A DNA stretch of 64,000 bases. Origin: Ridgeia piscesae (taxonomy: Eukaryota; Annelida; Polychaeta; Sabellida; Siboglinidae). The DNA is taken from assembly GCA_025642075.2 (NCBI GenBank), contig JAODUO010000053.1, positions 1,869,501-1,933,500 of the forward strand, in the 5' to 3' direction. Under the pieces are notes generated by a model. It saw only the letters and a list, made by a program, of their open reading frames with translations. It was not told the origin of the DNA and searched no databases. Below are positions 47,066-59,184 of this stretch, piece by piece. Position 1 is the first letter of the stretch. Every line of letters starts with the position of its first letter. The position numbers were made by a program, and so were the translations under genes.

Positions 47066-47159
47066 CATCATTGTCTATGTCAATGCACTGTCTACACAAA
47101 TATTCATCACATAGCATTGAATAATATAGACCGAAGATAATTGGGACATGGTTTTAAGT

Positions 47160-50100
47160 AGAACAATGCTATAGTCGGGAATTCCCAAATCAGAAATTCT
47201 TCTTCTTTTAGAATAACAGGGAAGATTCCTTTCATTCATAGGAAGATTTTACATTATAATTTTGCAGCATTTTTACAGAGGAATTAAGTATAAAAAGTAA
47301 CTATAATCACGAATCATTCTCAAATATGTAAAAGATTAATCAATTCATGACACATCCTATTGGGATTAACTGGGACACTTGTGATGGGGCTACCTGAGAC
47401 CAACTGATGCTTCTGATGGTGAAGTAGATGGACTATAAGATGAGATGATTTCTAAATGGATTATCCACTCATAAAAACATAAAACCCGGAAGATATTGCA
47501 GATGCATGGTACAATAAACCATTAGTGACAACCTGTTCCGAATATTGTCATCCCACAAGAGAGCTGATCCTGAACATGTGCTACTGGATATATAATACTA
47601 AATTTACAATAATAAATTGTTCTTCATTTATGTTATGAGATTCAAAGGTAACATTTTTTAAACTTCGGAGACAATTTTGCCGGTCAAATGAACATCTACA
47701 CCATCAAACAGCATCGACAAACAGTCAGCTAAAGTGCCTTCATGAAGTCTTGCAATAATTTTATAGTATTCCAGTTTATGGCACAAACATATTTATTGAA
47801 CAGTAAACACTCTTCAATTGTCTTGAATCTGAAACAATAACAATGTATTTAAAAGCCCCATTTCACACATAGTGGAATAATGTGTATATAAAATTAATAG
47901 AATGATAATAAACAGAGTTAAGTTTATTAATTTATGCTGTAGTGCATAATACAAACATAAATAAATTGTTTACATTATTTTTTAGAAATGTGATCCAATA
48001 ATTAAATATAACATTTGTGTGCATTGAAAATGCATTATTTTAAACTGTTAAAGTTGCAGTATAATCAAAATGTTGGCAACCAAAAAAACTGTTGTTGCAT
48101 TTGCTGTAAAAGAAAAAAATAAAGGGATTAAATATCTTATGCATCTGTACATGGAATGTTAGAAAGTTCTTAATTGTTAGGACATCGGGCTACATGTAAA
48201 CAGTAACTAGCTGTTATGGCAGACGAACATACCTAAACACTTCTCTAAATGAATAGTGTTATTACATTTATAGTCTAAAGCTTTGACTTTATTACTGGTA
48301 CTTATTTATGTCAAGTCATATCTGATATGTTTCTGTTACATGATTGTATTACTTATCAGTATTGTCCCGTCTTCCTGAATCAGAATGAATATTCATACAC
48401 ACGGGCCATGTGTAGCAATTATGACACAGCAGTTTAAGGTACAATATTAGTAACATCCATTGAATCTCTCGTCACGAATCACAACAAAGACCCAAAGTTA
48501 ATTAACGTTCTAACGTGCATATCTGTTTCATGTGTCACTGATTGTATCTTTGACGATGTCAATCAATAGCTTACATATTTTTTGTCCTTGACCAAACAAA
48601 TGTCTCGACATTTGCCATCTAGTTTACATGCACTTGGCTTCTATGGATAGAAGTTTAGAAGACCACTAAAATCTGAACATCTTCAAAACGTTTCTACCAC
48701 TTTATATATTTGTCGTTATCACTCATAACCCTGACAACATAAAAAATAACTGCGTTTCTAATTTGGGCTTCACTTATGCTATCCATATAAGGCATGGTCA
48801 TGAATATTCAGTTCAGTTCCCCAGCATGGTTAAGTTCACTGTTTAAAGACAACAGCCATTGCTTGGTTTACTGCACGTGCATGAATATTCATTATAGTCG
48901 GGCTGCATAATTAACAACCATCAAGTTATGCATTGATTTTGCAAGACAAAAGTAGCAGAGGAAATAAAATTATCACGTTTTGATAAAGTACTTTCTTGAG
49001 TGCACATATGCTTAAAAAAATTCCTTTAAATTCTACGGTGAACGATGGAAAATCCTGCTGCTAAATTCTGTTAGAAAATTCCTGTCAACGAAGGAGGGTA
49101 ATTTTTTGAATGTTATACATAAAACTCATGCTCGCTGACTGCAGAGACAGATTTCACATTTGTCATGATGACTCCGGTATAACAACAACGACCAGTATGC
49201 CACCACCTTTTGAGGTAGAACTCAACGACACAAGACGGCTAAAAACAACCTTTCCATGTATGTACATAAGTCACATTACTACACAACAGGGGTGGGGGAT
49301 GGGTGATGTTTTTCAGCACTGCTGCCGTCTCAATCTATATGACACAACACAGTCAGTTCTCAAGGCACTGTACACACAAACAACATATCATATTTCAAAT
49401 ATATTTAATAAAATCTTGCACACTTTATTTTACAACAACAAGCAACAACTGTTTTATATTAGCATTTAAAAAATAAATCTGATTTACTATAGGATTGGAT
49501 TCAGCTACAAAAGCTCACTTCGATGTACATCTATGTTGCAGTTATCTAACAAAACACCATTCATTGTTGGACTGGATCGTAGTCTTGGATCCAGTACAGG
49601 AATTGTTGGATTTAAGAGAATTGTTACATACTCAGGTACTCGCACACCTAAATGGTCTTGACCTAAATAAAAAGATCATCGCGCATAATGATTGTGTTAT
49701 TGGGAGGCATCAGCAGTAATGTTTTAACCAACACAAACTGGAAAATTAGATGATGAAGATTACAACTTTGCTGTACAAATTTATTAATGTTATTGTCTCT
49801 AGTTAGGTGCCACCATCTGGCTCCGAGGCAGACAGTGAGTTGGTTAATGGTGTGAACTCTTTATTTAAATACAAATCTTTCCTGTGGTATTCGATCCCTG
49901 CAGAACAAGGCTGCTACAGCAGTAGTAACTGAATCCAAACCTGTTTTAAACTAACAATTTCAGTACATGATTTCATCGCAACACGTCCAGCTTTGATCCT
50001 TGAATAGCGCAAACCGTTTTCTCATTAGTCATAATTCTTATGGCACAAGTTACTACATAAACTTCCACTACTTCTCACAGAACACACACTGGCTGTCTAT

Positions 50101-50593
50101 AATTGTCAGCCGTCTCGTAGCCCTGTTGGCCATGTCAAACCCTTCACCGGTAAAAAACTAAAATATTCTAGTCTCTATAACATAACTACACATATACACA
50201 AACAAGCTACATTAAATGGACTCAACGGTTATAATATTTTAAGGTTTTGGGGATTGGAAGATTCACAATGTAAAATTTTCTTGTGTACATCATGCGACAT
50301 ATAATCAAGTTAGAAACTGATCAAGGGGAAAATAATGTTGAACATTACAAAACAAGTTAGGTTTCTTGTAGGTTCAGCTGAACTTTGTAGCCTGGCGTAT
50401 CATGGCACTTGATAAATTTGCGCAAGATTAGCAGAATTTATGTAGAAAGTGTTAGTCTTGTAGCCAGAAACATTCAACTGAAACAGGAATGACCTTGACA
50501 TCTGTAGCCTCTCGCCCTGTAGTTACGTCCAGCATAAGAATGAGCGAGTCTAGCATGTGACAGTTCTGTCGTTTTGTCCAACTGCCCTTGAGA
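47160..50593. other. intergenic and probable caspase 3' UTR, no gene recognised
   Basis: AT-rich with no recognisable exon. The part nearest 50593 is likely the 3' UTR of the caspase gene; possible minus-strand AATAAA signals lie near 49859 and 49779. Three ATGAATATTCA palindromic motifs occur at about 48385, 48800 and 48881. Confidence 0.45.
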
Positions 50594-53500
50594 TCAGCAG
50601 CCGTCCTCGTCTGTTATCCCTGGGAAGAAGTAGAGAGGGAGCCTCAGTGAATGTCTCACTTCTGGCATCTGGACCTTGTTGCAGTCCTCGTATTTGTGAG
50701 ACCGGGAGAGTTTGCGTGATACGATATTGTTGACCTGAAACAATGGTTATTACGGTTAAAGGTACGATATCTAATTGACAATTTGCAGTGAATAGCTAGG
50801 ATATTTTCCAGGAAGGACATGACCAAAGAGGCAGAGATTGCTAATGTTTGTCAGTTATGGTATGTTGTGTCACACACTGTTGCATGTTCCATTTGTCAGA
50901 TGTTGAACTTAACTTGGCCGTAGGTTGTGGTTTTCTGCCCTATATCCTTGCAGCGTAAACAGACACAAATACCAGTTTGTTGTTTTTTGTGGGCCTTCAA
51001 CATATGTACTGTTCTATTCAGATTTGTATCTTTAAAACTATTTACAAAACATATTCCTACTGCACATGCATATTATATGGAACTCAACAAAAACATACTT
51101 CATTAGAAACTTGTAACAACATCAAATGTATATTTTGTAGTTCTCTTTATGTAAACCTCAGAACTCTCTGAATGACAGCCATACTGATCCACGGACGGAA
51201 CCATAGATGAGTACTTCATGTTTGGTCTTCGAAGGTCTCCCTTACCAAGGATGGAACCATAGATGGGTACTTCATGTTTGGTCTTTGAAGGTCTCCCTTA
51301 CCAAGGATGGAACCATAGATGAGTACTTCATGTTTGGTCTTCGAAGGTCTCCCTTACCAAGGATGGAACCATAGATGGGTACTTCATGTTTGGTCTTTGA
51401 AGGTCTCCCTTACCAAGGATGGAACCATAGATGAGTACTTCATGTTTGGTCTTTGAAGGTCTCCCTTACCAAGGATGGAACCATAGATGAGTACTTCATG
51501 TTTGGTCTTTGAAGGTATCCCTTTCCAAAAATTGAACCATAGATGAGTACTTCATGTTTGGTCTTTGAAGGTCTCCCTTACCAAGGATGGAACCATAGAT
51601 GAGTACTTCATGTTTGGTCTTCGAAGGTCTCCCTTACCAAGGATGGAACCATAGATGAGTACTTCATGTTTGGTCTTTGAAGGTCTCCCTTACCAAGGAT
51701 GGAACCATAGATGAGTACTTCATGTTTGGTCTTCGAAGGTCTCCCTTACCAAGGATGGAACCATAGATGAGTACTTCATGTTTGGTCTTTGAAGGTCTCC
51801 CTTACCAAGGATGGAACCATAGATGAGTACTTCATGTTTGGTCTTTGAAGGTCTCCCTTACCTTGTGAAATGTGATTATGATTTTTTTGATCAATATTGC
51901 TTGATATTTTATCTACCAAGTCCATCATTGCCATATAAGTAGAGTAATTTTCCCTAAATCCATATTGTTTATTTGATAGTATGTTACATTCAGCTAGGAA
52001 TTTATTAATCCTATTGTACATTAGGCGCTCAAGTATTTTTGATAGACATGGATGAATCGAAATAGGTCTGTAATTTGTAAACAGTTCAGGGTTTTCACTT
52101 TTGTATAACGGAATAACTTTAGCAATCTTCAACTTTCTTGGAACAATACCCATAGTAAATGAACTATTGAAGATGTGAGCTAGTTGATTTTACAATTTGT
52201 AGAATAACATGTTGAATAAAGTTTGGGTCAATGTTGTCATAACCAACCTCCTTATACTCTCTTACACCCACTGACAGAACCTGTCGTATTTACAGTGGCG
52301 TCACCTAGTGGACTAATCACCATCCAAACTGTCAAAAGCAACAGAAAGTCCCTAAAGAAAGGCTATGCATATCAAAAACGAATAACTCCGAATAACTAGT
52401 TTTCTGAAATGCATTTTAGAAAACTATTATAGTTATTTCAATTTGTACCATTTTGTGTTGGAAATAAATTACTGATTAAATGAACATTTGGGAGAAATAG
52501 AATAAGAAAACAATATTAACATAGCAACCATCATGCATCAAATCAATTTTTTTATAGTTGAAATATTGTTTTAAACAACCACTCCATACTGGCATGTATA
52601 TTGATGTAACATCGATGTTTCTCAAACCACAACATGACTGTGACTGTAATGTCCTGATCCTTACTCAGAATATTTTATTTAAAGGTGACATCTAAGGGGT
52701 TCGGTGAATAAATCACCTATGGTTATGACTGGTGAACAATTCCCTACATCAACCAATACCTTCGTCATCAGTTCGTCGATGTTCTTGGTCGCCGCCAGCT
52801 CCATGAAAACCTGCACGATGGCGCTGATGTACCAACTGCCCTTCTTGCAGTTTCGCCACGCCTTGTACCCTAGGAACAGACCTTCACTTACAATGTCCTA
52901 AAAACTGACATCAGTTCTTACAATTCCACTAAGTACCCTCACATATCTTCATGCACTTACAGTTCCACTGAGTACCCTCACATATCTTCCCTTACAGTTC
53001 CACTGAGTAACCTCATATATCTCCACTTACAGTTCCACTGAGTACCCCCAGATATCTTCATTTACAGATCCACTGAGTACCCTCAGATATCTTCACTTAC
53101 AATTCCACTGAGTACCCTAAGATATCTCCACTTACAGTTCCACTAAGTACCCTCAGATATATTCACTTACAGTTCCACTGAGTACCCTCAGATATCTTCA
53201 CTTACAGTTCCACTAAGTACCCTCCAGATATCGTCACTTACAGTTCCACTAAGTACCCTCAGATATCTTCACTTACAGTTCCACTAAGTACCCTCAGATA
53301 TCTTCAATTACAGTTCCACTAACTACCCTCCAGATATCTTCACTTACAGTTCCACTAAGTACCCTCAGATATCTTCACTTACAGTTCCACTAAGTACCCT
53401 CAGATATCTTCACTTACAGTTCCACTAACTACCCTCCAGATATCTTCACTTACAGTTCCACTAACTACCCTCCAGATATCGTCACTTACAGTTCCACTAA

Positions 53501-55695
53501 CTACCCTCAGATATCTTCACTTACAGTTCCACTGAGTACCCTCCAGATATCTTCACTTACAGTTCCACTAACTACTCTCCAGATATCTTCACTTACAGTT
53601 CCACTGAGTACCCTTCAGATATCTTCACTTACAGTTCCACTAAGTACCCTCAGATATCTTCACTTACAGTTTTTAATAAGTTTCCCTCAGATATCTTCAC
53701 TTACAGTTCCACTGAGTACCCTCCAGATATCTTCACTTACAGTTCCACTGAGTACCCTCCAGATATCTTCACTTACAGTTCCACTAAGTACCCTCCAGAT
53801 ATCTTCACATACAGTTCCACTGAGTACCCTCAGATATCTTCACTTACAGTTTTTAATAAGTTTCCCTCAGATATCTTCACTTACAGTTCCACTGAGTACC
53901 CTCCAGATATCTTCACTTACAGTTCCACTGAGTACCCTCCAGATATCTTCACTTACAGTTCCACTAAGTACCCTCCAGATATCTTCACGTACAGTTCCAC
54001 TGAGTACCCTCAGATATCTTCACTTACAGTTTTTAATAAGTTTCCCTCAGATATCTTCACTTACAGTTCCACTGAGTACCCTCCAGATATCTTCACTTAC
54101 AGTTCCACTAAGTACCCTCCAGATATCTTCACGTACAGTTCCACTGAGTACCCTCAGATATCTTCACTTACAGTTTTTAATAAGTTTCCCTCAGATATCT
54201 TCACTTACAGTTCCACTGAGTACCCTCCAGATATCTTCACTTACAGTTCCACTGAGTACCCTCAGATATCTTCACTTACAGTTCCACTGAGTACCCTCAG
54301 ATATCTTCACTTACAGTTCCACTGAGTACCCTCAGATATCTTCACTTACAGTTCCACTGAGTACCCTCAGATATCTTCACTTACAGTTCCACTAAGTACC
54401 CTCCAGATATCTTCACGTACAGTTCCACTGAGTACCCTCAGATATCTTCACTTACAGTTCCACTAAGAACTCTACAAACAATCCTACAGACAGATATCTC
54501 CCCTATATATTATACAACAAAAATGTTTTGTATTCAATACTTGTGTGGGACTTTTATAACGCCCAGTTCTAACATAACTACCGGGGTATACAATACTAGC
54601 ATGTATCAATGTGTATTAATACCAGCGTCATCATTAAGTGCACAACTGGAATTATATTTTATCTTTGCGAAATGTGTCAACCATCACAATGTCATGTTTG
54701 AGGACTTTACAAACTGATGCGACATCCTCTTGATATCACCACAACTCACAAGAGGGCGCCTGTGTGAACTGACCTGGTTGCGATGGAAAGCCAACCAGGA
54801 AGTCAGCGTGGGACGGACAGTCTGCTACATCTGTGTCAGCAATATCTGAAGAACAAACTTACGTTGACCATACAAACTTAACTTGTATTACATCTCAAAC
54901 AAGATTAAACATAAATTTTGTATTAATGCTGGTATATAATCAATATAATTATATTACATACATGCTGAAACAGCAACCAAATTTTAACAAAACTGGTAAT
55001 AACTGATAAAAAAAAATGGAAGAACCTATTGATCAACCTATTGCTGTCATAATCTGATACATTGCTTTATAACAAATGATTCTTGGCATGTTCTTATTGG
55101 TTTCTATTTCTTAAAAAACAACCTTCTTATTGTTTAAACATGAAAACCTAGAAATGTAAGGAAAATGCATAATCAGAATCAGAGGAAGTCCAAGAAACAC
55201 GTCAACAAGAAATGAAAAAAACACAGATTAAATAACAAATTAACAACAACAGGAATGCAAAGCTTGACATTTGAATTCTGGTACCATTCGTCAACACATC
55301 CGATAGACACTACAGTATGTATTGCCCATCACCTAACCTCCTCGACAAGCCTCAAGAAATATCAACTTTGGCTTGTCTTTGAGTGCCCTGCAGCGCTTTG
55401 CATCGAGGTGGTATTTTAACTCAGCCACTGGCAGTAGTTTGCCATCTGTCCCATAGATGGCACCGTTTTCACCGTGACTCAGCACGCACAGCACACAGCA
55501 CTGTGCACGCTGATGTCCTGGCTCAGCCGCAAACTGAATCACCTTGTCCCGAATCCCCTGGTGATAGGAAGAAAGACGGGACAGAGCATCATATTGCGGC
55601 CAAACAAACAGCAGCAATACGTGTGTTACTCCTAGACTGGATTGGAGGAGATGGTGGACAGATGTGTTTGTAAACCAGACCATACAAGTTATATA

Positions 55696-55731
<36 letters not shown>

Positions 55732-58700
55732 TGGTGGTGTGTGGTGTGGTGTGTGTGTGTGTGTGTGTGTTGTGTGTGCTTGTGTGTGTGTGTGTGTTGT
55801 GTGTGTCTTGTGTGTGCTTGTGTGTGCTTGTGTGTGCTTGTGTGTGCTTGTGTGTGTTATGTTACATTATAACATTTTAAATGTTCCACTACAACATTTT
55901 AAATGTTTCATGACAACATTCTAAAGTCTCCTATTTAACATTTATTTTACATCTTGCACATTTTTGTTGTGCAAATATTTGAAACTGTTTTGGAATAGGA
56001 AGTAATGTTGGTTTCTATAAAAATGTGACCTAAGCCACTGCACACATATCTTATAGTCTACATCAAACCAGCATAAATTTGAACAAACTTACAGTGACCA
56101 AAGCAAACACATATATTGCAATCTCAGCAGACTGCCAACAAAACATGTAACTTGTTTGATTTAGACAGATGGTGAGACTTGAGTGAAACAGAAATGCTAA
56201 ACACTTGTAAACCTGACAAATGCAACATCAAAGTCTGTTAAATATGTAAATTTAAGAAATATTATTATATTACTAAACACATTTTTATTTGACACATTCC
56301 CCTAATGGTCTGACGGTCATTCTCACCTGGACGGTGAGGTCATCCTCGTCATTGTAGACAACCACCTGAAAGCCCAATTGTACCCACAGATGCTGCAGGT
56401 TCTCACAGTCGATGTCTGTGCCTGCGCGGTCGTCTGTGCCAACCACATGCTTCACATTGATGATACATGCCAGGCCTCGGCATGGCACACACATTGGGTA
56501 GGCCTGGAATAGACAGGGACAAGACAATGTCAGTGTACGTGTGTGTGTGTGTGTGTGCGTGTGTGCGTGCGTGCGTGCATGTGTGCGTGTGTGCGTGTGT
56601 AAAATGTAAGTTTCAGATATGTTTGGGTGCTTGCACTGTGCATGCATGCGTGTGCGTACGTGTATGCATGTGTATGTATGTGCATGTGTGCATGCGTGCA
56701 TGTGTGTACATGTGTGTGGTTGTCTTATCTTTTAGCTGAACCTTTAGCACAACCTAGTAATCACTCCATGGGCACGAGTCTCACAAGAATGGAATCATAT
56801 ATTTTCCTTGCTGGGAAACTAAGAGTACATTCTTATTTGAACTTCATACAACATGATCTATGAGCTATTCACCTCTCGGAATTTCTTTTCGTAAAATTCC
56901 GGTGTGCTCTGATGCACACGGACTGAGATGGGACCATCATTGATGTCAATGCCTTCGTCCATGTCCTCTTCCTCATCATTTTGCGTCGCATCTTGTTTGC
57001 GCGCCTTCTTTCCTACAACGACATAAACAAAAATAAAAAAATCCGTATAAAAACACGCTATGCACTCTAACACGCTATGCACTCTTGATGAAATGTTTAA
57101 AAAAAATAATTCATTTTTTTGCCACATTCTGATAGCTTTCAACAGAACAAAAAATACACTTTTGTAAGTATTACATGGTATAAATTCACTTTTATTCGTA
57201 GATATGCTGCCACTGTTAAACAAACAATACCTCTTTTCAATACATTTTTCATGGCTGATTTCTCAGAAATTGTAGTATCTTGTTTATACTTCTCTAAGCA
57301 ACACATTTGTTTAAAGGTTGTTGAAATATTTGCTGCCAGTTTTATAACAGAATTTATACTGAACATGATTTTCACTGTATGGTTATCTTTTAACTTACAT
57401 AGTTCCAGGTAAGTGCAATTTGTTTTGTTTTGACTGTAGTGAGTCTAGTTACTGATCAAAACCTGACTAAAGATATAATAAATAAATGTATTATTGCAGA
57501 CAGATCCCTAGTTTCCATAGAAACATCTAAAGCCTGCCACCTGAAATAAATTTGGCAAACTTGATTATTTATTTGTGTCGAGTCCTAACAGAATGAGACA
57601 CGTGTTCAGAAATAAAAATAGTAGACATACCATTGGATGGAATATATACTAAGTGTTCCAATGGTGCATAGACCATTGACCTAGCTCACTCTAGCCAAAG
57701 TGAACATGATTGGGTACGAACGTTTAAACTGAGAAAAATACATTTGAAGTTCAAAATACACTCCTAAGTCATGGTCATTATCAAATATATATTCTATTTA
57801 GGCACTGCTATTGCCTAAAATTTACAACATTTAAGAAATCCAGTGCCACAATCAGACAGTAGACATTCTGGGCTTTCCTTTAGTACCATACTTCTCCACC
57901 ATGCAGCGAGGGATGCACAAAATAAGTGACTGAACAATTGCAAATTATCGGTCCTGTTTTACAGAATTCATGCAAGAAATATTACGTAATCGTTCTAAAA
58001 ATGTAAAAGGTAGTAAATATTATGAATGACAAAAAGGCATTGCCAGTTGATAGAAAAGTCATTAAAGTGTCATTTGGTGAAAAAAATATAAATCATTGTA
58101 TATTACCATGTCAGTGTTTTCTTGAAATAAAATGTTGTACATGCGACTAATTTTGTTGCAACTCGACTCATTTGTAGTGTTGTAGATTCAATAACTTTGA
58201 TTTAACCTCCACTGTTACCAACTGCATGCAGGTTCAACATAAATACAAAGTTATGACTTCAGTTTCAAGAAAATACAAACATTTTAACACCCTAAGAACA
58301 CAACATTTAAAAAGTAGTAATGAATTAACTGCAAGAAACAGAGTCTTTCAGACATCCAAGAAAACACAACCCTTGAAACCTGTGGATTCCTCGACACTTA
58401 CTTGGTGGTTCTTCTTCGGTTTTGGCCAAGATGTCTGGCTTGAGATAGTCCTGGACAATCCTCTCTTGGTCACTTGCTATTAAAGCTTCACACAAGTCGT
58501 CGAAAGCATGTTTACCACGTCGTGGAATCAGGTCGAGAATTATTTCGACCTGCTCCGCTCTCACTCTCTGTCCGTTCAGCTGGCAACGTCAACAAGATTT
58601 AGAACTGAATTTTCTTCATTTTACAACTATTAAACCAAAGTGGTCTATTTTCCTAAATTAATATGATGATGGTATACTTCCGGCCAAGTTATGTTAAACA

Positions 58701-58929
58701 ATTTAATAAGTTTAAAACATTTTTATGTTGCACCCAGCAACTTTATCAACTTAACATGTGGCTAAATTGCAAGGTGAAAATAGTGTTGACTCACTTTTAT
58801 TTTGTCCTCTTGTCGGCTTGTCAAAAGTTTTCTCTTCCGTAGCTCAGGTAAGAGGGAGTCTGTGTCAACTTCATCTACTAGTTCGGGTCGATGTTTTTCT
58901 AGTATACCCCTGTGTGTCTTACTAAACAT
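50594..58929 (-). CDS. CASP2: caspase-2-like CARD initiator caspase, complete, eight coding exons
   Basis: Cysteine protease that starts apoptosis after CARD-mediated activation. Inferred exons in transcript order: 58795..58929, 58402..58579, 56873..57012, 56327..56503, 55338..55557, 54774..54845, 52760..52869, 50594..50734. All are GT/AG and in phase, 1173 nt, 390 residues (human caspase-2 is 452). Residues 1-90 form a CARD (LLPELRKRKLLTSRQEDKI, then VEIILDLIPRRGKHAFDDLC). GPISVRVHQSTPEFYEKKF precedes p20, like GPVCLQVKPCTPEFY in caspase-2. p20 has DDRAGTDIDCENL (S1 Arg), catalytic His in VLSHGENGAIYGTDGKLL and catalytic Cys in LIFLEACRGG. DIADTDVADCPSHAD is the likely linker. p10 has GYKAWRNCKKGSWYISAI (S1 Arg) and ends PLYFFPGITDEDGC. 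Odd: Glu replaces the usual Gln of QACxG. A good acceptor (ctgtttttgcag) just before the ATG suggests a 5' UTR intron. Confidence 0.92.
51190..51861. repeat. 56-bp satellite, about 12 copies
   Basis: Unit accatagatgagtacttcat + gtttggtcttcgaaggtctc + ccttaccaaggatgga, highly homogeneous, in the last intron of the caspase gene. It directly abuts a LINE reverse transcriptase fragment. On the transcribed minus strand each unit contains ccttggtaaggg, a splice-donor-like motif. Confidence 0.97.
51862..52256 (-). pseudogene. LINE reverse transcriptase fragment (N-terminal palm/fingers)
   Basis: Minus-strand frame GIVPRKLKIAKVIPLYKSEN, FTNYRPISIHPCLSKILERL, NKQYGFRENYSTYMAMMDLV, then DKISSNID, where it is cut by the 56-bp satellite. 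Upstream VGYDNIDPNFIQHVILQIVK lies in a different frame, so at least one frameshift exists. The catalytic DD box is missing. It is in the same orientation as the caspase gene whose intron it occupies. Confidence 0.88.
52760..52869 (-). CDS. CASP2: caspase exon 7: p10 substrate-binding exon
   Basis: 110 nt encoding GYKAWRNCKKGSWYISAIVQ and VFMELAATKNIDELMTK. The acceptor gtctgttcctag is chosen because the upstream alternative (cagtttttag at about 52891) brings a stop codon in the required phase. The exon is flanked on both sides by introns holding satellites with donor-like motifs. Confidence 0.9.
52910..54475. repeat. 35-36 bp satellite with higher-order structure, about 43 copies
   Basis: Unit cttacagttccactgagtac + cctcagatatcttca (35 bp; the cctccagatat variant is 36 bp). 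A variant unit reading cagtttttaataagtttccc recurs near 53668, 53848, 54028 and 54172, giving a higher-order repeat of about 180 bp (five units), the last one shortened. The array fills most of the caspase intron 52870-54773. Confidence 0.97.
55338..55557 (-). CDS. CASP2: caspase exon 5: catalytic His and Cys
   Basis: This 220-nt exon runs from GIRDKVIQFAAEPGHQ to FLEACRG plus one nucleotide. Both catalytic residues are present (SHGE and EACRG). The donor at 55337 is gttagg, a weaker but acceptable donor. The Gln to Glu change is a GAG codon and is not next to a splice junction, so mis-splicing does not explain it. Confidence 0.93.
55700..55856. repeat. compound (GT)n microsatellite
   Basis: GT runs mixed with GTGGTG and CTTGTGTGTG units, in the caspase intron before exon 5. 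Confidence 0.97.
56533..56716. repeat. (GT)n/(GTGC)n/(GTAT)n compound microsatellite
   Basis: Two purine-pyrimidine alternating tracts of GTGT, GCGT and CATGTGTG, separated by about 35 bp of unique sequence, in the caspase intron between exons 3 and 4. Confidence 0.9.
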
Positions 58930-59184
58930 TCTGTTTGATTTTCACTGCAAAAACAGTAAGTCATATACCGAGGTAGTCAATGTGCTGTAACTCAAACACG
59001 TTCGCCAATCAAACACTCAAGGATATCGTTAGTAGTTACCTATGCGAAACAGGTACATTTGGCGTCTACAGAAACAATCTGACTGACAAAGATGCAAAAT
59101 TAGATTTGTGAAGACATATTTTTGGATAAGCCAAATAGGCCTGTCTATTTTGTAAATGTTTCTTCAGGTATTTGGAAAAAACGG

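Noticed and set aside
52870..52895. Upstream acceptor (cagtttttag) for the caspase p10 exon
   Set aside because: In the phase required by the previous exon it reads into a TGA; the acceptor at 52870 gives the conserved GYKAWRN start.
52910..54475. CRISPR-like array of short repeats
   Set aside because: Units are contiguous without unique spacers, and the context is a eukaryotic intron.
55642..55924. Cys-Val-rich plus-strand frames
   Set aside because: By-products of a compound GT microsatellite in a caspase intron.
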